Shown in pieces: positions 28,001 to 35,620 of a stretch of DNA of 64,000 nt. Under the pieces are notes generated by a model that did no database searches, was not told where the DNA came from, and saw only the letters and a list, made by a program, of their open reading frames with translations. The translations under genes were made by a program, and so were the position numbers. This DNA is from Membranihabitans marinus. Lineage in GTDB: Bacteria > Bacteroidota > Bacteroidia > Chitinophagales > Saprospiraceae. Within the stretch, counting starts at the first letter, position 1; every line of letters begins with the position of its first letter. The DNA is taken from positions 94,761 through 158,760 of the forward strand of contig NZ_JAJQYA010000010.1 in NCBI RefSeq assembly GCF_021729155.1, read 5' to 3'.

Positions 28001-28456
28001 GCCACTGGAGCTTCTATGTTGCAGAGCGGTCTTCATACCATGGTAGAAGAATACCGACGTGAAGAATTTGTATTTGATGGAGTAGTGGAAAACGAAGATG
28101 GAAGTTATTCACCAAATTCCACTCCTGTGGTTTTGGATAGAAACTTCTTTACGCAGAATTATGGTCTTGTAGGTAGCAACTTTGTAGAGACGGTTAATTG
28201 GTTGAGATTGAGAAATGTCGGTTTGACTTATTTCTTGCCCAATCATATAATCTCTAGGCTGAATATTTCTTCGCTTTCTTTCAATGTGTCGGCTCAAAAC
28301 CTATTTTTAATGACTGATTACTCTGGTGGAGATCCCCAGGTAAACAATGCTGGACCTAATGGTGGTGGTGCAAGTGGTGCTGGAACCATGGGTGTAGATT
28401 ACTATCAGGTGCCTGCACGAAGATCTCTTTCTTTAGGACTCAACGTAAAATTTTAA
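25073..28456 (+). CDS. SusC/RagA-like TonB-dependent outer-membrane transporter with STN domain
   Basis: This 1127-residue protein has, in order, a signal peptide, an STN (secretin/TonB N-terminal signalling) domain at about 35-118, a carboxypeptidase-regulatory-like domain at about 140-215 (GKVTDEANEPLIGVNIF), the plug from about 222 (EVVVTALGVEKDEK) and a barrel ending in a C-terminal aromatic-rich strand (LSLGLNVKF). With the SusD lipoprotein it should form a 'pedal-bin' importer for an oligomer. The STN domain, with FecR and the divergent sigma gene, makes a transenvelope signalling set. The SusD gene starts four bases after its stop. Confidence 0.96.
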   Translation: MNTFYHRMKHPLLNVLPLVVLLFSSFNSWSNPDYLNVQFGSKEVTFDRGTPVVSVIKAIETDFKVRFTYEAGLLKNLGLTKPFTVKESKLDEALLALFSEFKVECTKIGQKLYVLKGSPPAEMKNQTKPQGNEANTPKAEPIEVSGKVTDEANEPLIGVNIFEKSNPTNGVSSDFDGNFKIKVSDASAQLVFSYLGYETQEVKVAGRQNINVVLATNSALIQEVVVTALGVEKDEKLLTSNVQAIQSEDISRGRQESILSALEGKVSGVQISSTSGAPGASTEIILRGATSVDGDNQPLIVVDGIPISNASTSGTMNRASDINPNDIASVSVLKGASAAALYGIDAANGAIIITTKSGKKGKIQVGFNSYYGMSQVVNLHDQQDLYTTGYSGLYNGTTFSHWGPRYRKSDEVYNNVEDFFQTGTNFKTDLSLSGGTDNLTYYFSGSNLNEGGIVPNTDYTKRSLLMKVGSQLTDRLKMNATVNAIYVDNNYGIVGASGGWLSSVYRWPRWDNMAEYTNPDGSERNIWDPVSGDLSTVPDNPWWTAYHKVRNDEMNRVLGNIHLTYKLTDWLDLDYRIGRDFYNQHYKSVQEWGSSGSAYEGAISEFDRNSNKWTSTFLAKMDFTLADDFNFNVILGNNIQSDYAERTSVSGTQFKNPDLHSINNLKDIQNSQATGQRRVIGAFGDVKLDYKRMLILGVTMRNDWSSTLPLANRSFFYPSYSMGFIFSELMDPSSQDILSFGKIRLSYAEVGKDAPAHKLTQVLEQYLGIGGGWKNGAFAGNPALKPEITREFEAGIDLRFFKGRLGLDATYYQRVSDDQIITPRVTPVTGAILQTVNSGSVENKGVEVAINAKPIESDNFKWKITLNAFGNRSKLTKLFGDLVEFPVTYGQVSSIAIASSRLGEPLFSVIGTDYQRTDDGVVIVDEEGYPLIDNEKKYIGNREPDLWYGIVNTFDLFRDFEFSFQVDGAIGGDVLNATGASMLQSGLHTMVEEYRREEFVFDGVVENEDGSYSPNSTPVVLDRNFFTQNYGLVGSNFVETVNWLRLRNVGLTYFLPNHIISRLNISSLSFNVSAQNLFLMTDYSGGDPQVNNAGPNGGGASGAGTMGVDYYQVPARRSLSLGLNVKF

Positions 28457-28460
28457 GAAT

Positions 28461-29939
28461 ATGAAAATCAACTCAATATTTTATATACTCTTCGTTGTGC
28501 TAATCTCAATGTCATGTGATGACTTTTTAGATATCAACGAATCAGTGGATACGCCAGAAACCACTTCTCCTAATTATTTAATGCCTGCTTTGCAGGGCAA
28601 TCTTGCAGCTACTCATTATGAGCAAGGCGAGACGATCTCTTATTTCACTCAATATGTAACTACCCTTACTGGAGGTTATTCGCAAAAAGATCGATGGGAT
28701 TATCGAAATACTTTGCGTGTGGGATTGTGGAGAAAAAATTATTTTGACGTTGCGGGAAATGCGCACAAAATGATTGAAATAGCTCAGGAAGAAGGATCTG
28801 ATAATTATGCTGGTGTTGGCCTTACCTTGAAGGCATTCTCATTTTTGACAACAACTGATATTTTTGGTGAAATGCCAGTAGATGATGCATTTACTGGTAT
28901 TTACAATCCAACTTATGACAATCAAGATATAGTATACGATTATATCGATCAGTGGTTGGACGAAGCATTGGATCATTTTTCTAAGTCGGATGAAACCGAT
29001 CGAATCATGGATAGTAGTGCCGATTTGATCTACGGTGGTGATATCGATGCATGGGTGAGTTTTACCCACGCCATTAAGGCGCGTATGTATTTGCATACAG
29101 CCAATTTTGAGAATAAATACGAAGAGGTTTTATCGGAAATTGATTTGGCCTATGAAAATTGGGAAGATCCGGTTTACAACTATTCCAGCGATCCGGTTAA
29201 CGACTGGGAGCGAAATATGTGGGGACCATCACAAGCCCGACCTCAGTGGGATTTTGTAACCAATGCCTTGAACAATAGTATTTCCACCGACTTTTTCATG
29301 AATGCTATGAGATTTGGAGATGAACTCGATCCCCGGATTAAAAAATTGACAACTCCTGGTGAAAATGGCAACTATTTTTCAGTGCCAGCGAGTGAAGGCT
29401 TAAGTGGTAATTCGCAAAACGATTTTGCCGATCTATACAATGGATACTGGACCAAGGATGATTCTCCCATCATTGTAATTACAGAAGAGGAATTAAACTT
29501 TATCGAGGCGGAAGCTGCTTTTTATACCAATGATAAATCGAGAGCTTATGACGCCTATCTTGCAGGTATAGAAAATAATTTTCACAGACTTGGTGTTACT
29601 CTAGATACCATTGCCCTGTATATGGAGTCTCCATCGGTAGCTCAGTCTGCTGCGGAATTGACGATATCTGATATTATGATGCAAAAATATATTGCCTTGT
29701 ACTTGCAACCAGAAACATGGGTGGATATGCGTAGATATCACTACAATCCAGAAGTGTATACGGATTTGGAATACCCTGCCAATGTCTTGGATTTATACGA
29801 GGGCAAATACATTCAACGTCTTCCCTATGATCCTCAGACCGAATATATATACAACCCCAAAGAAATAGAAAGACTCGGGGCAAGAGATCCGCTCTGGTTG
29901 GTCGATATGGTATGGTGGGCCCAAGAGTCAACCTTGTAA
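28461..29939 (+). CDS. SusD/RagB-family surface glycan-binding lipoprotein
   Basis: This 492-residue lipoprotein (MSCDDFLDINESVDTPE, Cys19) has the SusD-type TPR-based fold. Typical segments are LMPALQGNLAATHYEQGE near the N-terminus, IMQKYIALYLQPETWVDMRRYHY at about 400-425, and a C-terminal LPYDPQTEYIYNPKEIER. It resembles the SusD_2 group (PF12771) more than starch SusD. It caps the SusC barrel and binds substrate. The substrate is not evident. The following genes code for lipoproteins and a GHL10 glycosidase. Confidence 0.95.
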   Translation: MKINSIFYILFVVLISMSCDDFLDINESVDTPETTSPNYLMPALQGNLAATHYEQGETISYFTQYVTTLTGGYSQKDRWDYRNTLRVGLWRKNYFDVAGNAHKMIEIAQEEGSDNYAGVGLTLKAFSFLTTTDIFGEMPVDDAFTGIYNPTYDNQDIVYDYIDQWLDEALDHFSKSDETDRIMDSSADLIYGGDIDAWVSFTHAIKARMYLHTANFENKYEEVLSEIDLAYENWEDPVYNYSSDPVNDWERNMWGPSQARPQWDFVTNALNNSISTDFFMNAMRFGDELDPRIKKLTTPGENGNYFSVPASEGLSGNSQNDFADLYNGYWTKDDSPIIVITEEELNFIEAEAAFYTNDKSRAYDAYLAGIENNFHRLGVTLDTIALYMESPSVAQSAAELTISDIMMQKYIALYLQPETWVDMRRYHYNPEVYTDLEYPANVLDLYEGKYIQRLPYDPQTEYIYNPKEIERLGARDPLWLVDMVWWAQESTL

Positions 29940-29964
29940 TTATTTTTATTTTGAATTCAATTAA

Positions 29965-30762
29965 TTGATAATGATGATACGATATATAATATTAATGACA
30001 TTATGCTTGATCGCAATGAGTTGCGAAAAAAGAGATGTTTTGGCTGAGCAAGGGACAAAAACGGGTAAGGATTATCCATATATCACCCTTTCTAGCATAC
30101 CGGATAGTCGCCCAGCGGATACGGTCTATATCTCTACTCGATTTTGGGCCATCAATGACGATATCGAAAGACTCGATGTTTTTCAAGATGGGTTTAAGGT
30201 AAGAGATTTGGATCTTCAATGGGAGTGGACGGTAAATCTAGATTCTACTGTGGAAACAAGGACATTGGCATACACCGTGTCCAGTGACAGTGTTTTTTAT
30301 CCAGAAACTCCGTTGTTTGAAATCCAAAATACCGGTGTAGCCCTCGATACTTTTTACCGAACCAGCGACAATGCCTATGTGTTTATTAAACCATGGGTAA
30401 TTCCCGACAATTACGCCATTGCCGATTTGGACGGAGAAGAAGTAGTCGATTCCCTTAGCAGTGAAGATATGACCAGTGCTGTTGATTATTTGATAAGTCA
30501 GGTGGATCGATCAGATGTTTTGCAATGGTTGCCAAATGCTGATTCTTCCTATTTTGTCCTAGACAATTCTGGTGAATTTACAGGAGAAATTTCAGTAGAG
30601 GGTAAAACCAAACTGAAAACCGATCTCGATAAAACAGCTTTGAAGGCGTTTTTAACTTCGGCTAGTTACGTTGAAGAATCTGAAATAAAGCTGCGTGCAG
30701 CAGTCGAAAATCAGGCTGCCATTGTTGTAGAAGACGAATCCACATTTGATATTTTAAATTAA
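29965..30762 (+). CDS. Unknown lipoprotein of the SusC/D locus
   Basis: I do not recognise a family for this 265-residue protein. It has a signal peptide with lipobox MSC (Cys20) followed by EKRDVLAEQGTKTGKDYPY. The middle is beta-rich and acidic (TFYRTSDNAYVFIKPWVIPDNY). The C-terminal 90 residues are charged and partly helical. It follows SusD by 25 bases and precedes the PKD lipoprotein by seven, so it belongs to the same operon. It probably sits on the surface with SusC/D as an accessory glycan-binding protein (inference). Confidence 0.65.
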   Translation: MIMMIRYIILMTLCLIAMSCEKRDVLAEQGTKTGKDYPYITLSSIPDSRPADTVYISTRFWAINDDIERLDVFQDGFKVRDLDLQWEWTVNLDSTVETRTLAYTVSSDSVFYPETPLFEIQNTGVALDTFYRTSDNAYVFIKPWVIPDNYAIADLDGEEVVDSLSSEDMTSAVDYLISQVDRSDVLQWLPNADSSYFVLDNSGEFTGEISVEGKTKLKTDLDKTALKAFLTSASYVEESEIKLRAAVENQAAIVVEDESTFDILN

Positions 30763-30769
30763 ATATACC

Positions 30770-32371
30770 ATGCAATATATAAAGAAATTAAAACTGAGAT
30801 CAGGATTATGGGCTATGTTAGCTCTTGGATTATTGTCCATTGTGAGTTGTGATAAGGACGATAATGACATTACTTTTGGTCCTGCAACTACTTATTTTAG
30901 TATTGGGAATTCCGATACTTTAGAAGCTCCAGTGACGGTTCTATTTATCAACGGTTCCAAAAATGTTGATACTTATCAATGGCAGTTTCAAAACGGTGAT
31001 GTAGTAGTGGACAATGCACTTACTGGATTGGAAAGCTATACGGGGATTCAACCCGATGGTGTGCGCTATGAAGAACCCGGTCAATACAGTGCCAAGTTAA
31101 TAACCACGGTGGATGGAACATCGAATGAAATGGACCTGAGCTTTGAAGTTTTCAAACCACAGCCCAGAATTTCAACCGATCCCGAAGCCATTAAATTCTT
31201 GGAGCCCGTAACATTTAATGCTTCATTGTATACTTATCCGGGCAAGGAGAATGACGTTACTTATCAGTGGGATTTTGGGAATGGAGAAACTTCTACCCAG
31301 AAATCGCCGACAGTTACTTTCCAAACACCTGGGTTTTATGATGTGACCTTGACGATTAACGATACTGAGGAAACATTAACGACTACTAAGGTAATCGAAG
31401 TCAAAGGTGAATTGGCGCCTACATTGTATTTCTCTGATGCCATTACCAATAAATTGATGTCTAAAAAATTGTTTACCGTTGCGCAGTCCTCTGCTCAACC
31501 TACAGACTTAAGCTTGGGATTGCATCCATTGGGTATTTCTGTTCATCAAAATTCAGTAGTGGTAAGTATTGCTGGTGACAATATCAAGTATTCTGCATGG
31601 GGAACAGCTGCCGATGGTCAAATCATTAAGTCTGATCTCAATGGCAAAAATATGAAGGTGATTACAACGACGAATTCAGGGGGTAATGCCTATGTTCGCG
31701 ATCCTTTTTCTTCCGTTGTAGATGATGACGGTATCGTCTATTGGCTCAATCGATTCGAAGGAGTAAGAAAAATGCCAATCGCTTCAGAAAATGCTGAATA
31801 TCCTGCCGTTTCATTCGGTGTATTGGCTGCAGATATTGGGGAGTCATCTACTTATGGATGGACTGATGGAGATCTCAAAATTGTGGATGGAGAATTGTGG
31901 TATAGCAAGCACGGATCTGGTAAGGGTCTATACAAGTTTAAAACCGATGGGACTTTTATTGAGAAGATTGACAATCTAGCCAGCTATAAGATTCGTTCTT
32001 TTGCTGTAGATTTGCAAAATTTAAAAATATATTTGGCTATTAATATTGCCAGCGGTGGTTTGGATCCGGGATTATATGTTTCTGATATTGATGGAAGTAA
32101 TATTCAATTGGTTGATGAAATGCCAGATTACTCTGGGGAAGGAAGTGCTGCTGAAAGGACTTACATTACCGATATGGAAATCGATGTACAGAATGGTTAT
32201 TTGTACTATCCTTACAGAGATAAGACCGATATAGATGACAATGGTGGAGTAATCGGAGACGGTAGCAAATCTGGTATTAAGAGATATAAATTGGATCAAA
32301 GCGAAGCACCGGAATTTTATTTACAGGGATTCTTGCCTTATGGCGTAGGATTAGATAAAGAAAATAGATAG
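30770..32371 (+). CDS. PKD-domain lipoprotein with C-terminal propeller-like domain
   Basis: This 533-residue lipoprotein (IVSCDKDDNDI lipobox) begins with two PKD-like beta-sandwiches (about 40-130 and 135-215). The second is canonical (YQWDFGNGETSTQKSPTVTFQTPGFYDVTLTI). The remaining 310 residues contain repeats with YWLN, LWYS, IYLA and LYYPYR strands typical of YWTD/NHL-type propellers. It probably binds a surface polymer as part of the SusC/D complex. No catalytic site is visible. It is co-transcribed with SusD and the GHL10 gene, which begins a few tens of bases downstream. Confidence 0.8.
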   Translation: MQYIKKLKLRSGLWAMLALGLLSIVSCDKDDNDITFGPATTYFSIGNSDTLEAPVTVLFINGSKNVDTYQWQFQNGDVVVDNALTGLESYTGIQPDGVRYEEPGQYSAKLITTVDGTSNEMDLSFEVFKPQPRISTDPEAIKFLEPVTFNASLYTYPGKENDVTYQWDFGNGETSTQKSPTVTFQTPGFYDVTLTINDTEETLTTTKVIEVKGELAPTLYFSDAITNKLMSKKLFTVAQSSAQPTDLSLGLHPLGISVHQNSVVVSIAGDNIKYSAWGTAADGQIIKSDLNGKNMKVITTTNSGGNAYVRDPFSSVVDDDGIVYWLNRFEGVRKMPIASENAEYPAVSFGVLAADIGESSTYGWTDGDLKIVDGELWYSKHGSGKGLYKFKTDGTFIEKIDNLASYKIRSFAVDLQNLKIYLAINIASGGLDPGLYVSDIDGSNIQLVDEMPDYSGEGSAAERTYITDMEIDVQNGYLYYPYRDKTDIDDNGGVIGDGSKSGIKRYKLDQSEAPEFYLQGFLPYGVGLDKENR

Positions 32372-32407
32372 TCTTTTTTGTGGGTATTACCCATGCGGGA
32401 AGGGCGA

Positions 32408-35044
32408 ATGTATAAAAATATGATAAATACCAATTGTTTGAAGAATTTAGGAATTGTATTGTTTTTGTTGATCCAAGGGTATGCTTTGTCGGCTCAATCC
32501 AATGATGTGGAGTTTAGAGCAGCCTGGGTGGCTACGGTGTATAATATCGATTGGCCAGATGTCAAAAACGATCCTGAACAACAGCAAAAGGAATTATTAG
32601 CCATATTGGATTCCGCTAAGCAGGCCAATATGAATGCTATTTTATTACAAATTCGCCCTAATGCCGACGCGTTGTATGCTTCGTCTATAGAACCGTGGTC
32701 TGAGTGGTTAACTGGGACCAGGGGGCAAGATCCTGGATACGATCCACTGGCATTTGCTATCGAAAAAGGACATGAAATGGGTATCGAAGTTCACGGTTGG
32801 GTTAATCCATATCGTTTCGAGACCGAGTCTGGACGATATAGTGGCAAGGCCGGAGATTATAAAGAAAGCCATCCAGACTGGATATTGGATGTAGATGGCA
32901 AGAGTTATTTCAATCCAGGCCTTCCTGAAGTAGCCCAATATATTAAGAATATCATCGGCGATATTGTATCCAATTACGATATCGACGGTATATGTTTTGA
33001 CGATTATTTCTATCCTTCAGGTATCTCTGACGAAGACGATGCCGCTTTCAATGCCCACGGATTGGAGAACGAATCTAGGGGTGATTTTAGAAGACGATCC
33101 GTCAATCAAATGATAGCTGGGGTCTACGATACGATTAAAATTCAGAAACCTTGGTTGCGATTTGGGGTAAGCCCTGCCGGTATTTATACCATTGACCCTT
33201 CTGTAGCTAGTAAATACAACACTACCCTGCCTTCTGGCATTGTAGGTCGAGACAACTATCACGCTATATATTGCGATCCATTGGCGTGGATCCAAATGGG
33301 TATCGTTGATTATATATCTCCACAGTTGTACTGGCAGATAGGTGGGGGACAAGACTACCACAAGTTGCTTGAATGGTGGTCCAAAGAAGCCGATAAAAAC
33401 AATGTGCAATGTTATCCTTCCCTAGCTACCTATCGTCTCAGTGTACATCAGCCTGTAGTAGATGCCTCTGATGGATGGGCTCTTAGTGAGTTAATAAATC
33501 AAATAGACTATACGAGGACACAGCGAGACCATGGTGCCAATGGGATAATATTTTATAAACAATCCGATATTGAGAAGGTCGAAAATTTAAGCAATGCCCT
33601 TCAATCCGATCCCTATATGGACTTTGCTTTATGGCCTGAATTTTCAACATCAGATATTCCTTTAGTTGGGACAAATGGCAGATTGGAAAAAATGAGTCAA
33701 AACCCAATTGCCGGATTTGTTTGGGATGGTCAGAGCAATAACAAATATTTAGTGCAGGGATTCGACGCAGAAAATGAAGTTACTTTTCAGCAAGTGAGCT
33801 ATTTAGACCGCCTTATATTGCCCAAAGATACTACAACGGTACGTTCTAACGTCTATACCCTTAATCGATATGGAAAGATTAATGATGTGTCATTGGCTAT
33901 CGATGTAAGTCCAGTTGGTGACGTTGATATTGAGCGGTTAGAGGGACAGATCATTGCCTCAACAGATGAATTGAAGTGGTCCTATGTGGAGAATGCTTCC
34001 GTGTATACCATGGAAGTAGCTCAAGATTCTCTGTTTGAACAAATGGTTTTTCAAACGGATTTACTGAGAGATACGTTTTTAAATATTTCAGACCTCGTTC
34101 TCGTTGGCAATAGCAGTTATTATTGGCGAGTATCTGCCTGCAATGGCTTGGGATGCAATACCAGTACGACAGATGACTTTAAAACTGGCTTCCCAGAAGC
34201 AGTGTCTATTGTGAGTCCAATGACTGGAGACAATCATATTTCTTTGATGGCCAATATCTCCTGGACTTCAGTGGATGGAGCTCAGAGTTATATCTTGCAA
34301 TTGAGTAAAGATTCTTTATTCAATAATGTGGAATGGCAAGAAGAAGTCTTCGATAAGACAGAGACAAGTACAGCTATTTTGGGTAAATGGCAGAAATACT
34401 TTCTTAGAATATTGGCCGTCAATTCTTTTGGCCAAGGCCCATGGTCGGAAACCGTTGATTTTAGGACAACGACAGATATCCCAGATCATCCTTTGGTCAT
34501 TCATCCGGATAATAATAGTCAGATTGAGGCTCCAACCGTAGATATCCAATGGGATAAAACCGATTACGCCACTGGCTACCATGTAGTCTTGGCATTGGAT
34601 TCTGGTTTTACCAATCTAATATTGGATACGGTAGTGTCACAGTATAGTCGACAATTGACTGTGGATGTAGAAGACGATAAAGATTATTATTTTAGAGTAT
34701 GTGCGACTTATATAGGAGGTTGTGGAAATTGGAGTGAAATCATACACTTTTCCCGTACCCTTACTGGACTTTATCCTAGTCAACCTTTGACATTTTCGGT
34801 TTTCCCCAATCCCGCGAGTGAAAAAGTATTTTTGAGATTTCCCAAGTCCTTATCTGTGGATAGAAATCAAGGGCAGATTTATATGTACAATGTCTTGGGC
34901 CAGCAAATCAATATCCAACCTAGATTTTCTAGTTTAGCGGAAATATCAGTCAATATTGTCGATTTGAATAGTGGGATGTATTTTGTAAAAATGATAAATG
35001 CTGAGGGTAGAGTAGTTGCCATAGCGAGATTTGTAAAAGAGTAG
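32408..35044 (+). CDS. GHL10-family (YngK-like) glycoside hydrolase with fibronectin-like domains and type IX sorting tail
   Basis: The start is uncertain. ATGs at 32408 and 32420 each give a good signal peptide, while the frame is open back to a TTG at 32378. The N-terminal 400 residues match the GHL10 family (PF02638, formerly DUF187), with EFRAAWVATVYNIDWP, NAILLQIRPNADALY, GIEVHGWVNPYR and GICFDDYFYP. The conserved Asp pair in FDDYFYP may be part of the active site. Residues of about 540-820 hold repeated fibronectin-like domains (YYWRVSACN, YFRVCATY). The C-terminus (FSVFPNPASEKVFLRF) is a type IX sorting domain. It should be the secreted enzyme of this locus, and the bond it cleaves cannot be read from the sequence. 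Confidence 0.88.
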   Translation: MYKNMINTNCLKNLGIVLFLLIQGYALSAQSNDVEFRAAWVATVYNIDWPDVKNDPEQQQKELLAILDSAKQANMNAILLQIRPNADALYASSIEPWSEWLTGTRGQDPGYDPLAFAIEKGHEMGIEVHGWVNPYRFETESGRYSGKAGDYKESHPDWILDVDGKSYFNPGLPEVAQYIKNIIGDIVSNYDIDGICFDDYFYPSGISDEDDAAFNAHGLENESRGDFRRRSVNQMIAGVYDTIKIQKPWLRFGVSPAGIYTIDPSVASKYNTTLPSGIVGRDNYHAIYCDPLAWIQMGIVDYISPQLYWQIGGGQDYHKLLEWWSKEADKNNVQCYPSLATYRLSVHQPVVDASDGWALSELINQIDYTRTQRDHGANGIIFYKQSDIEKVENLSNALQSDPYMDFALWPEFSTSDIPLVGTNGRLEKMSQNPIAGFVWDGQSNNKYLVQGFDAENEVTFQQVSYLDRLILPKDTTTVRSNVYTLNRYGKINDVSLAIDVSPVGDVDIERLEGQIIASTDELKWSYVENASVYTMEVAQDSLFEQMVFQTDLLRDTFLNISDLVLVGNSSYYWRVSACNGLGCNTSTTDDFKTGFPEAVSIVSPMTGDNHISLMANISWTSVDGAQSYILQLSKDSLFNNVEWQEEVFDKTETSTAILGKWQKYFLRILAVNSFGQGPWSETVDFRTTTDIPDHPLVIHPDNNSQIEAPTVDIQWDKTDYATGYHVVLALDSGFTNLILDTVVSQYSRQLTVDVEDDKDYYFRVCATYIGGCGNWSEIIHFSRTLTGLYPSQPLTFSVFPNPASEKVFLRFPKSLSVDRNQGQIYMYNVLGQQINIQPRFSSLAEISVNIVDLNSGMYFVKMINAEGRVVAIARFVKE

Positions 35045-35620
35045 CCACCAACATAGAATAGCATGAAAACGAGTTAGTGACTACCTCCATATGTAGTATG
35101 GTGAGTTATATGAAAAACATTTGTAATTGCACCCAGAACGCGGAGGTGAACGAGCGAATTGCTTGCACCGTAGAGACGCAATGCCTTGCGTCTCCAAAAA
35201 TCGGGCTCTGGCGAGAACGACCAAATGCAGTACGAAGTCCTGAATTCGGTCATGCTCGGTCATCTTTTGATTGATTAGGATAGAGACACAACCTAAAGAA
35301 TTAGTCTTATCCGTCATTATTCATGTATTTCGTATTAAACTATTGATCGATGGAGTACTGATGATATTCAGTTTTCATTCATCGAATTATGTGTTTCAGA
35401 CAAAATCCTCATATGCATTTACTATAAGTGTGCATTTATTGCAGAAGTAACCTCTGGAAATTATTTTTTTTATAATTATTTTATTCTAGATCCCCGAAAT
35501 CGTGTATAATTAGATGTAATTGTTTGGTTTTCTGCGGTAAAAGGCGGAATTCTTAATGAGGAACTATTATTTTTTTTCTGAATATCATTATATTGACGAC
35601 AGATATAAGACTATTGTCCG
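35045..35620. repeat. Intergenic stretch with repeat modules
   Basis: Recognisable items are GAGGTGAACGAGCGAATTGC (near 35145, related to GAGGTGAACGAATGAAGTTGC near 44062) and the stem GAGACGCAA/TTGCGTCTC (35173-35196). GACCAAATGCAG near 35219 resembles the sequence near 58295. The MITE-like end CCGTCATTATTCATGTATTTCGTATT lies near 35310. No gene is supported between the GHL10 and CHAT genes, although short frames run through the repeats. Confidence 0.55.

Noticed and set aside
35077..35274. 65-codon frame and its opposite-strand partner after the GHL10 gene
   Set aside because: Both lie within repeat modules including a GAGACGCAA hairpin, so the open frames are by-products of the repeats.
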